Shown here: piece by piece, positions 12,146 through 24,760 of the stretch
How positions within the stretch are numbered: position 1 is the first letter of the stretch
How the letters are laid out: every line of letters begins with the position of its first letter
Assembly: GCA_964023205.1 (NCBI GenBank)
Contig: OZ026844.1
Location: forward strand, 11,890,790-11,954,789
Source of the DNA: Lutraria lutraria
Taxonomy: Eukaryota; Mollusca; Bivalvia; Venerida; Mactridae
DNA: 64,000 bases
Direction: 5' to 3'
The notes under the pieces: generated by a model
The model's input: the letters and a program-made list of their open reading frames with translations, nothing else
The model's database searches: none
What the model was told of the DNA's origin: nothing
Position numbers and translations under genes: made by a program

Positions 12146-13731
12146 TGAGTGCATGTACTGTGTATGATTGTATAAATTGGATACAAAAATCATTGACTTG
12201 GAATATCAACAGACAAACTTGAAGTCTGATGAGTGAAAGGAAAACATTAGTTCGGTAAAGAATCATTTATTTTGCTATAATGAAGACTTGTCCAGACATT
12301 ATTCTGCCTATTACAATTTCATCATAAATCATCAAGAGAAAAAGCAAACAAAGCAGTCAAACAGAATTTTAAAACAGTCACTGATGAGATTTTATTCAAC
12401 CATTTATCTTTGGACAAGACTGTGATACACACTGTGATACACAACCAGCCAAAACTAACCAGAATACCACATGTAAGTAATAAAAACAATGACACATTAA
12501 AATCTTACTATTTAAGATAATGACACAATTATACATTGATTATAATGACCATAATATGATTAAATTTATGATTAAAATCAGTGACAATAATAATTGCAAA
12601 ACCAGACTTTATTATACAAGGCGTGATAGCCAGTCAGGTACATATAACAACATGTCTACCTACCTAAATTGAACACAGTAACATCCCTTAAGTTTACAGT
12701 TTAACAATGTTAAACTTTGCTAATTTTCCTCATATTTATTACATATCTCCGGAACTGCTCAAGTTCAGTATTAATGTTTCAAATTGATTTTACCATCAGT
12801 ATATTAATTGAAATAAAACACAACATAAAATATTCATAAGATACTTCCTAACCATGTAATTTGTAGATTCAATTAATCTCAACTCCATTTAACTCATTGT
12901 CGTTCAAGTAAAAGTAACGTTTTATGCAAATAAAACATTAAATTACACTAATTAATTGTTCAGCAATTAAATCACTCAATTCTAAATATAGTGATGAATT
13001 ACCTTGGTTCTTGTGCTAATTGAACCTAGAACATTTTATGTCTTAAATTCATACAATATTTTTTTATCTTTTACCTTTGAAAATACAAAATGAAAAGAGA
13101 CCAATCTAATACAGTGATAATTAAAGAGCTTATTTAAATCACACAAACACTAAGAGAGCCAAAGGACCGTTTGTAGTTCAAAACAATAAGAAATTTTCAA
13201 ATGTGGTCGTAAATATGGACAAATATAGAAACACGACAGTTTTATATGTTGTTTTGCTTCTGTTTTGATGTTCATCCAACTATTTGAACTAATTAAACTC
13301 ACTGACTGATCAATTTATGAGATATATATAATTGATTAAACAGGCAGACATTTAATTGTGTCTACTAACTCAGCAGGGAGATGTGGAATCTTTACCCAGG
13401 GAGTAACCATTTTTCCAAGCAATATCACATAGGTCAGATAAACATAAGCACTGCATCCTTTAAACGTGTAATCAATATCACCACATGAATTCCCGTCGAC
13501 CGCCAGACCAAAATCAATCGTCCAGGAAAGGAAATATTTCAAACGCTTTTAAGTATGTACACAATCTTTAACCGTTTTTTTTTCTGAAAGTTTATTGACA
13601 AAATATTCATGGCCATCACAGTGAGGAGATATAATCACATCTTGGGATGGGTGCTGGATGTCTGATCTGAGGAAACACACAGTTTTAAGTTTTCCAAGTG
13701 CAGCACAGCAATTTGGGCAATGGTGTAAAAT

Positions 13732-14030
13732 TCACTGGGACCTGATTGGGAAACTGTGACTAAAATCTTACGTAGTGATGTTAAAGTGAATGGGACCTGA
13801 TTGGGAAATTAAAATCTTATGTAGTGATGTTAAAGTGACTGGGACCTGATTGGGAAACTGTGACTAAAATCTTACGTAGTGATGTTAAAGTGAATGGGAC
13901 CTGATTGGGAAACTGTGACTAAAATCTTACGTAGTGATGTTAAAGTGAATGGGACCTGATTGGGAAACTGTAACTAAAATCTTACATAGTGATGTTAAAA
14001 TAACTACCAGAACCTGATTCGGGGAAACTA
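13732..14030. repeat. Minisatellite, 55-bp unit, about 5 copies
   Basis: The unit contains gggacctgattgggaaactg, tgactaaaatcttacgtagt and gatgttaaagtgaat. The second copy has an internal deletion (gggaaattaaaatc) and the last is degraded (accagaacctgattcgggg). The copies are nearly identical, which suggests recent expansion. Confidence 0.92.
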
Positions 14031-14461
14031 CTTTAACATGTAAAGTGCATCATGTGTTATATGTACTACTGGTATGGACCTCTAATTGGCAATCTGCATG
14101 CTGTACCACACTTTTAAGCTTTCATTAAACATTAACCACTTAAACTTTAATGACTATGTACCGGGAACCAAGCAGAAAATACTTATCTTAAGTGGCTTGT
14201 AGAAAAGTTGAAACATCATCTAACTAGGAAACCCCTATTTGTTGTTACAAGTAACAGCAGTCTGACAGGAAATTATAACTTAAAGCTGAATTTATACAAT
14301 TGAAGCATGCTGTAGGAACAATTTCAGCAGGTTTAAAGCCGCTGTTTTTCCCGATTATATTTCAGGTATAGACCTAACCTGTTCTCTTACCCTTCCACAA
14401 TCAAGGAGCCAGCAACTTCTCCACTGAAAATTTACAATTGTCTAATTTTCATCAAAGGGTA

Positions 14462-14546
14462 TAACCTGCCACAACCAAGATTTGAACCTGGATCACCTGG
14501 TTACTGAGGTCCAGTGCTCTACCTGGATCATAGCCGTGTCCTTTAC
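14462..14546 (-). mobile_element. tRNA-derived SINE head
   Basis: The minus strand shows an A-box-like ggctatgatccaggtagagc (about 14535-14516) and a B box ggttcaaatc (14488-14479), the spacing expected of a tRNA-derived SINE. Non-tRNA body sequence probably continues toward about 14310. It lies just left of the palindromic element at 14580-14681. Confidence 0.6.
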
Positions 14547-14579
14547 AGTTTACTGTACAAACTACTTGAAAAACTGTAC

Positions 14580-14681
14580 AGTATCCCCAGTCAAATAGTT
14601 AATCTTAACTTTTCTTGAACTTTTCTTGCATACTTCATGAACTCTTCATGAAGTATGCAAGAAAAGTTCAAGAAAACTTAA
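14580..14681 (-). mobile_element. Palindromic dispersed element, copy with long hairpin
   Basis: Arms at 14605-14641 and 14645-14681 are inverted copies of 37 bases with one mismatch and a 3-base loop (ctc). The arm contains cttgaacttttcttgcatac and ends ttcatgaa. Beyond the hairpin, on the minus strand, comes taactatttgactgggg (14599-14583). The same outer tag and half-hairpin occur at 46290-46357 and 55934-55994. A hairpin of this size suggests a foldback or MITE-type element. Confidence 0.65.
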
Positions 14682-16977
14682 TGAATTCATAAATTCCTTT
14701 CAGAGGGGTTCCACTGCTCAAAAAATGGCTTGATTTTGTAATGAACCATGATCAGTTTGATATGATGAATATTATCACAGGGGTTATATATAAGGGCGTA
14801 TAATTAATTATGACCCAACTACAAATATACACAAAAGTGTTTCTGTATAAATTATTGAAACAATAGATTAGCCCAGTAATAAAACAAAAGGTCTTCTTAG
14901 GTGAAGCATCTTTAAGTCCAGAGAGAGTGTACAATGAATGGTTGGTTATACAACTGAGATCAATGGTTGATCTATGTATAGCTCCAAATTATGTCTGTCT
15001 GTGTATGGTAATAATCTTTACCTTTAATCCCACTATGGTGGCACATAGAATAGTTAATAAACAAAATTATCTGTTAAGTATGGCTAATAATTTGATTATA
15101 TGGCACAAGTCTAGGCACTTGTCTCTAATTTTACGCTACATAGCTGCAGGTTGTGTCAATTATGACATCATAAAGTATGTGTGACAAGGAATGAAGACTC
15201 AGAGGCGATATAAATTATGTATTTTTCTGGTAAATAAATTTATATTACATCCTCCAGAAACTAATAAACAAGCACTAACTTTCGTTAACGTAGAAACCAA
15301 ATTTGGTAAAAATATTGATATCAAAAACTACATATTCAGATAAATAGATATTGTAGATTATAAATTTACAAATATTCAAAAGAAGAAATAAACTAAGAAA
15401 TCATTTAATATACCTATTTACCATATAGTCATGACAGAAAAATCATGTAGTTAAATTTCAGCCAATTTCATGAATAAATTTAGATACGATGGACCAAAGT
15501 AAAAAAATGTCTCGCTGTCACAGACAGTCCAATTAATTAGACTTGATTAAATACCTGCTAAAAGTTTGATAAAAACTTACCTCACCATACCAGCTGTGCT
15601 TATAATCCAACATAAGTAAAACTGGTCCAAAAACAAGGAGTATAAAACCAGTTACTGTTTCACACTTTAATACTTCAATATTTATTGAACATTAACAAGA
15701 ATGTATCTCAACAAACAAGTATTTAAATTAAAGAATCCCTCAGGTGATAAAATACTGTATGGAAGAAACTGCCACAAAACATTAGGCAACAATTAAAATT
15801 ATATCTGAAATGACTGAATAACTTCTCAAGTGTGCAAGACAGAGAAAATCCCTTCAAATTAAAAAAATTGTCATCTCACTGAAATGACGGTGGGACATGT
15901 GACAAACAAACGCACACACACACGACACACAGCTGTTCGACACACATCAGTTGAATGTGCATTAAAATGATCCCCCTTGAATTTGTTCGCCAAAAAAGCA
16001 GATAAAATCAGCGATCCATTTATGGTAAAGAAATGAATGCAATGAGGCTTACACGTAGCTTTTCAACAATGACCAGTGGATTGAAATGATAGAAAAATAC
16101 TGTCAACAAATACCCATGATAGTTTTAATACTCAAATAAAGGCCGTGGAAAATCTGGATGAGAACTTCTCCTGCCGAGTTATATACATCAAACTTTAAAT
16201 CCTCTTTATTATACATTTCGTGACATTTTATTCGATTCAGATAGTTGACACCACGGTTTTCAGTCGATATCAACACCCTCAATTATGGTCAAAGCCCCTT
16301 AAAATGCTTCAATTCATGACTTTTATAGTAGCAGGTTATTTAATGATGCTTGAAAAAGGACAGCGATAAAACTTGACATAAAAATCTTTATAATCTCTTA
16401 TCCTCCATCACAAACTACATAAGAATCTTAGGGTCACAATTTGATACCAACATATTATTTTTTACACATAATCAGTTAAAGGCATTTTTCACCATCCATG
16501 AATCTGTAACAACAAATTTTATGTTTTTCTCTATTTTGTAGTCAGCTAATATTAAAACCATAAAAAGGCCATTTTTCCATCAAACACCATAAATTACAGT
16601 CTCATAAACTGTGGAAAAAATCCATACCATTATTCACAATTACGTGCACAATTTTGTTCAAAGGTTTATAATACCCTGTGTGGTCATAGATCATTTGAAT
16701 TTATGGCCAAGTATTTCCCTGGAAACCAGTAAAATCTCATTTAGTTAACTGAGCAAATCACTGAAATTAAGGAACCATCTTAAATTTTCACACATCATTA
16801 ATTCCATTAACACAGAAATTCTATGAACCTTATGTAAACCAATTGATCACACAAATCTCACATCCTGTTAAAATTGATTTACTTCCCATAATGCAATTCT
16901 CATTTAGAATACTATATATGGAATTAATAGTGACTCACATAAGGTCAGAGAGCAACTTGACTACCTATTTCCACAAA

Positions 16978-17212
16978 CCCGCCTCCATGATCAAGTGTTT
17001 AAGGTCGCAGACTTAAAAAATCACTGTAAGTCTGTAACCTCTCACTGACAGAGGGTCTTGGGTTCGAGTCCAGCTACCGACCATGTCTCTTAATGTGAGA
17101 AAGTAGGCAGTTGCTTACGGAGAACGGGATTCTAGTACTGGTTCTTCCCAGGAATTATGGTTAGATACTGTTGAAAAGGCCCGTAAAACCCAATAAAACA
17201 AACAAATGTCAC
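16978..17212 (+). mobile_element. tRNA-derived SINE, near full-length
   Basis: This is the best SINE in the window. The A box region is gatcaagtgtttaaggtcgc (16990-17009) and the B box gggttcgagtcc (17060-17071). A body follows with aagtaggcagttgc, ctggttcttcccaggaa and atggttagat, ending in a short A/C-rich tail (caataaaacaaacaaa). The body matches the minus strand of 9184-9332, which shows the family is dispersed. The conserved 3' body resembles the conserved central domains of mollusc SINEs, but I cannot name the family. Confidence 0.8.
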
Positions 17213-20200
17213 AAATTAACTTATACAGTCATAAGAAGGTCAGAAATGTTAAAATATAGTGACTGACCAGTTACCATGGCATTATGATTACTGAGATAAT
17301 TTATTATATGGCCATTTGAAAATTAAAACATTATTGCAACTACAAAGCAAACAATAAAGTGTATTCTATTTTATAATCTGCAAATATTTTTCAGTATGTA
17401 ATCAAAGGGGCTGGATATAAGATTGACCCCTAATTGTGAACTTCCTACTTACTTCAGCTTACTTAGTTCATTAAACATCTAAATGAAATGATGTTAATTT
17501 CACTGAAAAGACGGAAAAAAGAGTGAGCTCTCAAACCAACTGACACATTTTCTCTCTTCAACCAACTTGTAAAAATCTATAATATGACCTACTGCCCTTT
17601 TTTACGAACTCCAGAACCAGCCCCAACATAAATGATAACACCAATGACAAATAATACATCAAGACCATGTAATATTCATAACATACAAAAACAGACTCCT
17701 AAGTGTGTCAGAACTTGGTTTTTACAAATGAATAGATTTGATAAACAGGAACCATCTGGTACTAAGATTATTAACTCAAGTCTTCTCCAGTCACATGTTC
17801 ACTAAATATCGGCTTAATTATCCAGAAAAAATATGAAGTCAATTCACATAAAAATTCCAAACCAAACCGAACAGTTGTTGAAACAATGAACTATTACCAC
17901 CCTATGGTGTAACATACAAGACAAGAATTCTCTAACAACGAACAATCATCATAAAGTATAATAAAATTCTCAATTACAGAAGTAAAAAATACCAGTCTAT
18001 AATAGTTGTCACTATGCAATTAGAGAAAACAGTTTGCTATGAAGAAAAAAAGAACAATGGAAATACATGTAACATACTAGATTAACTTTAAATTGCTTCT
18101 TGCACTGAAATATGCTTTTTTCTTTAATTATAATGTTTTTTATTTTATCAATTTCATTCATTCCATTAAGTAAGAAGGTGTTTTCTCTCTTCAGAAATAC
18201 TCTCAAGAGATAGTCATAAGGCAAATAGAAACTTTGTTTACACAAACATTTCCCAAAATATAGGGTCGATTTAAGTTGGCAAAACATTCTTTAAACATTA
18301 TAGTTATTCTAAGTTTGGAGATGTAGTTTATATGAAAATAAATGCCAGAAAAAATAACTGACTGAGACAGAAAAAAGTCTAGGGTGTCTAGCAGAAGAAA
18401 ATAGGGTCGGATTGGTTAGTAAAAACTAGGCACTTTTTTACACCTCTCACTGGTTTCCATGGTTTTCTTAATTTTAACAGACAAAGCCTACAAGTATGAA
18501 AATCCCTCAAACTTGAAGATTCCCCCAAAAAATGAGTACACATGCTGCGAGTTGAGCTCCTTCTAGGTTTTACACACGCTCCTGCATTCTTTGTAAAAAA
18601 GATACTATGAGTGATAATTAACTTAGCATGTGCTTCAACAAAATTCTTTAATTAATGATATAATTTTAAACAAATGGTATTCATCATAAGCCCACAGCAT
18701 TTTGTACGTGTAGTTTAAATGAACTTAAAATCTTCTCTTTCCATAAGTTTTAGGGACTACTGACTTTTTCTAATTTATTTCAGTCCTCAGAGAGAAAAAA
18801 AACTTCAAACCCAGAGAAAATTTGTTAAATACATAGAACAGCATGGATAAGGGATATCTTGTTTTTATAGTCCACAATGGACCCTTATTAACATCTCGTA
18901 AAAATGTGCAAGTACAGAAAGTGAGGGGGATAGTGGCATGGGAATAGGTGGGGAAAATGCCAAGTGTGGCAGTCATCCAGTTTTATCACAGAAATTGTGT
19001 ATTAATTATTCATACATAAACAAGGCAATAAACGTTTTATGTTGAAACAGTCACATGAAGAATGATACTCGGCACATTTTATGCACGCGGCTTCAATTAG
19101 TGCCGCAGCTTTAATTGAAAATGTTCTTAACAATTAAACCAGAATTAAAAATGACGTCCCAGTTTTCAAAAACATTTACAATACAAAAACCACAGGAACT
19201 AGATATCATGAACAAATATCTTTAATGGCGCAAGAAAATATTGATTATTTCGTTTGTAATTAAATCTGAGAAAAATTATTATCAAAATGTCATTTCCATA
19301 GAAGACATTAAAATTTAATACCAAAGGAGATGACGAACATTTTATAATTACAATTTTTATAACACCACAGATTCTGCTTGTGACAGAATTTCAATAATAA
19401 CAAAATAAATCTCATTAACGATTATAACAATTCTGACATAATCATCATTAACAATTATAATTACACACTATTAATCACAAATACAAAACATAACATTTTC
19501 ATTAAATACTTTAATGAAGAAAAATCTAAAATTGTAAAGCTATCTGTACATAAAATTGACTAATCTAAAATGGACCCCCAGGATTTTGATCCACGGTCAA
19601 CAATTTACCGTAAATTAACAATTACTGTACTTTCTTGAGACTTACAATGTGACACAGTAAAACGTGCCACCCACATTACAGAAATCAAAATCAAATTACA
19701 AAATGTAAGCAGATGAGATGAGACTTAAATTGATTAATTCTTATTATCATGAGGTAATAGAAGATATATGATAGCCTAGAGCTAGCCGTCTGGAGGTTTT
19801 GTCATACCATTATGTGACAGGGACATCAGTAAAATAAACCTGGGTAAAAGATGCTTAAAATCAAACAATAACACTGGTATTTACAATACCAAATTTGATA
19901 CATTTTTATCAAGTCAACATCTTCTATCTGAGATAAGAAATAAGGTTCTGACTGATTAAAAATTAGAACAAAATGTACCAGTATGTTTTATTTTCATTCT
20001 GATTCAGTTTTAGCAAGTGGTATGTTTATGTTATCACAATTAGGTAAAAACATCATTCATAGCAAGTTAACATGTAATACTCTCAGTGAAAACTCCTACT
20101 TTGTCACCTGAAGACAACATCTAGGAAAATATGGAAAGGCTTAGCTTCTTATTTACCTGTTCACAGATTTTTTTATCATTTCTTTATCAGGCAATATGGA

Positions 20201-20657
20201 AGCTGACAGCAGAATCTAAAGAGTTTGTCAACTAAGACCTTTGTCAACTAATCAATGGAGACCTCAAGCTTAATCAGAAATTAAATGACACAAAACTACT
20301 GTACACTCAAAGCTTTTTACATTACATAGATTTTGTGATCTTAAATATATTTACCAATATAGGGAAAGCATTCTTCAGTCACACTGTAATTAGTCCATAC
20401 ATTCAGTTCAACTAACTGGAAATTTGCTGAAAAATAAAGAAGCACATTTTAATAAGCATTTCACCAACTCCATTTTGTTGATTTAACAATTAAATTCAAA
20501 ATCCATAAAAAACTATTTCAATAAAATAATGCTGTAATTAATTCACATTGAATAAAAGGTATAGAGTTTACTTATTAGGCAGTAACCCTGTGGTCAGTCA
20601 ATCTTAAATCCTGCACACAAAAGTGATGATAGAATACACTGACTGAACACTAAGTAA

Positions 20658-20863
20658 GGCTGAAAATAAAAATAAGTTTGTTAGGAGGCTCCTACCTACT
20701 CATGAAAATCCTAGCAAATAAAAAAAAAAAAATATATATATTTTTTTTGGGGGGGGAGTCTATTTTTACTATATAATTGTAGTAAAAAAGATCCCCACTT
20801 ACCTACCCAGTGCTAAAATTCTGGGTTGGAGCACTCCAAACAAACTTATTTTTATTTTCAGCC
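20658..20863. mobile_element. Hairpin (MITE-like) element with 25-bp perfect inverted ends
   Basis: The 25 bases at 20658-20682 (starting ggctgaaaataaaaataagt) are the exact inverse complement of 20839-20863. The homology continues inward with mismatches (ggaggctcctacctactc versus the inverse of the ctgggttggagcactcc region). The loop holds a compound low-complexity run of A, TA, T and G (20720-20757). A related inner block (acttatctacctactgctaa) recurs at about 58160-58180. Confidence 0.6.
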
Positions 20864-22126
20864 TAAGAGAAAACTTCTTCAGCATCTCCATCTGTAACAA
20901 TCAATCTACATAGCAGCATGACAACTGATAAAACTACTTGTATCAAATACTCCATAGTTACCTCCATCATGGGCACTAAGAATACCCAATCATCATAAAC
21001 ATTATCAAAGACAATATGAGAAAAAACAATGACTTACAGAAAAGATGGACTTGACGAAATATTGGATATAAAATACTTCTCAAGTTTCCTACAATGTGAT
21101 CACATACTGTGCAGTGTGTACCAGATTAACAAGAAAACGAAAGAGGCCCACAATTACACTGGATAACAAACTGATGAGTCTTAACAAAACATAAATATCA
21201 TCAAATGATTTTTTCTTATTCATTTTGATGTGTAGGTAGTTACAAGTTATATTATGTCATAAATTTTACATAAATGATTAATGTTGAAATGTACAGGAGA
21301 GGAAATGTTGTACTAATTAAAACCAAGGAAAATAGAACAAAGAAATTACATGTATATTCGCAAAATGTTAATTAAAACCTGACAAATTACATAAAACTAA
21401 TTAATATCAATTAGAGTGAAGGACTTGTAAAGCAAGTGATGCGCAACATAGATACTTGTATATATAAAGTGTTAGAGGCATATCAGGAGCACACAAATAT
21501 CTCAAAGGGAATAAATCCTGAGCAATTGTACCTTATCTAGAACAGAAGTTAGTTGTTGATCATTTTCTTGTCTTTAGTTAAATGCTCACAATCAATTCCA
21601 ATAAACCTTATTTCAGCTCGTCCAGTTAAGCATTTAAATCTCATAATTTCACTATTGGGACACATTAAGGCAAAAATCCAAGAATCAATACCATCAAATA
21701 AGCCTTTATAGTGAAACTGATGTAAAACGCATGATTGTAAATATGAAATATACCCTGAGAGCATTACAATAATTTCATCAGAGTTCATTCTAAACTGCAG
21801 AATCATCCTTGTGATCAGGAATCACATCAAACAATCATAATAATATCCTGGTTATTCACCATGGTAACCAAATGCACCAACATTTGTCATACATGAAAAT
21901 TGTGCAGTAATGGAATATATATTGTTACTGATTAGAAAACAATGATCAGAGGAGCTGGGTGTGTATGGCACAGGCAAAATGACATAATGCATATAGTCCT
22001 GTATCATTATCTTCAATAAAGATTATATTGTACTATCCCAAGCAAAGTAATAGACAATCAAAATTCTGACATGCAACAAATTGAGCAACATAGGATAGGC
22101 ATTCATAGCAATAGAGTGAAGCCAAG

Positions 22127-22745
22127 TATTACAACAAATATTGCAATAGAGAGAAGCTTAATGTAAACATTGCAACAAATATGGCAATGGAGAAAAGTCA
22201 AATATGACAATAGAGATATTCTAAACATTGCAACAAATATGGCAATGGAGAAAAGTCAAATATGACAATAGAGATATTCTAAACATTGCAACAAATATGG
22301 CAATGGGGAAAATCAAACATGACAATAGAGATATGCTAAACATTGCAACAAATATGGCAATGGAGAAAATCAAACATGACAATAGAGAGATGCTAAACAT
22401 TGCAACAAATATGGCAATGGAGAAAAGTCAAACATGACAATAGAGATATGCTAAACATTGCAACAAATATGGCAATGGGGAAAATCAAACATGACAATAG
22501 AGATATGCTAAACATTGCAACAAATATGGCAATGGAGAAAAGTCAAACATGACAATAGAGATATGCTAAACATTGCAACAAATATGGCAATGGAGAAAAG
22601 TCAAACATGACAATAGAGATATGCTAAACATTGCAACAAATATGGCAATGGAGAAAATCAAACATGACAATAGAGAGATGCTAAACATTGCAACAAATAT
22701 GGCAATGGAGAAAAGTCAAACATGACAACAGGGAGAAGCCAAATC
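22127..22745. repeat. Minisatellite, 57/58-bp unit
   Basis: About ten copies of a unit with aacattgcaacaaatatggc, aatggagaaaagtcaaacat and gacaatagagatatgct. Units with aaaatcaaac are one base shorter. Degenerate units extend left to about 22090 and right to about 22850. Open frames on both strands here are by-products of the repeat. Confidence 0.92.
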
Positions 22746-24559
22746 TGGCAACAAAGATAAGCCAAATGTTGTACAAATGTGGCACTTATAAGGGAATCCA
22801 AACAGGGCAACAGATAGAAGCCTAATAAAATACAAATCTGGCAGCAAAGAGAAGCAAACAATTTTACAGAATCACAAAATGGCACCTGTGAAAGTGATGA
22901 AAAATGACTTATGGAACATGGTAACAACCAGTTGAACAAAACATGTAAAGTGACTGTGCAGGAAAATATTGAAAATAGAAGAGAAGAAAAATTTCATTTT
23001 AACGCTTCATATTTGTGACATCATTGAAGCAACAAAGTACAAAAAAGAAACCATTGATTGAACTATGAACCATTCAAAAAAAATATATGAGAGGAAAAAT
23101 GGAAAGCTGCAGTGCATCAAACATAGCATGTCTGAGGAAATGAAACTGCTTTATCTCAACCAAGTTAAATGCCAAGTACCGAGGACATGACATTAATATT
23201 CCTGACAAAAGTAGAGTAATGAGAATGAAGCTTAAGCATTTAGCCATTAATTTGGAAACTTAATACAAAATCTTTTCAAACAATATTTCCCGACCATAAT
23301 CTTATAATGAACAAGCAGCAATAAATCATCTCAAATTTCTGTATTCTACAGGAAATGCATTTCCCATAATGCCCACTCAATCTCCCATGATGCAATTGCA
23401 TGTTTACCTCAATAGCAACCATACAAATCTACAAAAGCAGATTTCTTTTCATATCGTCATCAAGGCAAATTATACCCTAGTTGAATTTATTTAAATTAAC
23501 TCCGCTTCATGACTCATAAACTGTTAAGCAATAAGGCACGATGAACATGAAAATGTCAATGATATGGCCTTATTTATGCATACAATTCACTCAATAATAA
23601 AATTCAATAGCACACACTGGAACGGTAAACCTTTCCTAAGATGAAATAAGCCGTGCGGCATTCCCGTAGCTATTAGACCAATCCATTTCTGATATGACAA
23701 AAGATATTTCATAAATATTCAATATTTCCTCATATCTATGTCCAAATTTCCATACTTCTCTGCAGCTTAACTCGAGAGTGTACATCCAATTTAGAGTATC
23801 TGTCAAACGAGAAAGCCCGTAGAAGAATAGAGCATCATTTGGAGATACGTTCCCCAAGTAACGTTTTAGATGAGAATCCAATGCTTATGTTATGGCAGCT
23901 CAATTATTTGTAGGAAAAACAAAATTTGATTTGCATGAAATATCTCGGAAATTTATAAGAGTTTGACATGGGAGGCTCAGAGCAATCTGATGTTCCACAA
24001 TTTACCATCATGAAAGAGTGCATCTCACAAATCACTCACATTTTTTACCATAGTAGCATTTTATTGAACAAAAAAAAATAAAGAAAAGATTCACTATCCC
24101 AGAAATTTGTAGAGATGTCTTTTATGACATAATTTCTTCATTTATCTATTGAAGCTCAGAAATGCACAAAGCAAGAAATTGGTATCAGTCATTTGGGGAA
24201 ATGGTGGATCCATCAAGACAGAAAGATATGTCAGTTTCTTAACCCCATGATAAGTTATTGTCCTGTCCAGTACATTGAAAACAGTATATAATTTTAAACA
24301 GAATTTTTGTAAGTCAATACCATTGCTTATCTGTTTATCTTTGTAAATAGGAAACAACAAAATTTAGGTTGTTAGAGAAAATGATAAAATAGAAAAGCAG
24401 GTGTCCGGAAAAATTTGAATGTAGTTACCCATTAGACAAAAAAAATGTGATTCCACTACCATCCCTAATAAATAAAAGATCGTCTATATAATTATTTTTG
24501 TTAAGTTGGTGATTATGGCTCATTTCAAAAAGGAAAAAACCAGCAAGAAACTTAGGCTG

Positions 24560-24760
24560 AGACTAAAAAGTCTAGGAGCAGCAAAAATCGAAGTATACTG
24601 GAAGTACTCGTGGAAGCTGAATTTACACCGACTTGCACTGCAACATGGAATGGGAACTTTTTGTTCAACAATTGCATGGCGGACATGGAAAAACGTAGTG
24701 CTTTTGTCTGCATCAACATTCATGCATGCCAAGTGAATGACAGCTATGGAAGTATGAAGT
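24560..24760 (+). repeat. Dispersed ~170-bp repeat, copy 3
   Basis: This is the longest-looking copy. Its blocks are cgacttgcactgcaacatgg, caattgcatggcggacatgg, tttgtctgcatcaacattca and a trailing gtgaatgacagctatggaa that is also found in copy 1. Both strands are open for about 70-90 codons. I recognise no protein domain in any frame. Confidence 0.75.

Larger units (their letters stand above)
14700..22090. other. Non-coding region
   Basis: No gene recognised. It contains the SINE at 16978 and the hairpin element at 20658. A short CA-rich stretch lies at 15912-15950. Open frames of 60-90 codons are AT-rich, start at arbitrary positions and show no domain. Confidence 0.6.

Noticed and set aside
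22228..22939. Open frames on both strands around the 58-bp array
   Set aside because: They track the repeat units and degenerate flanks and show no domain.
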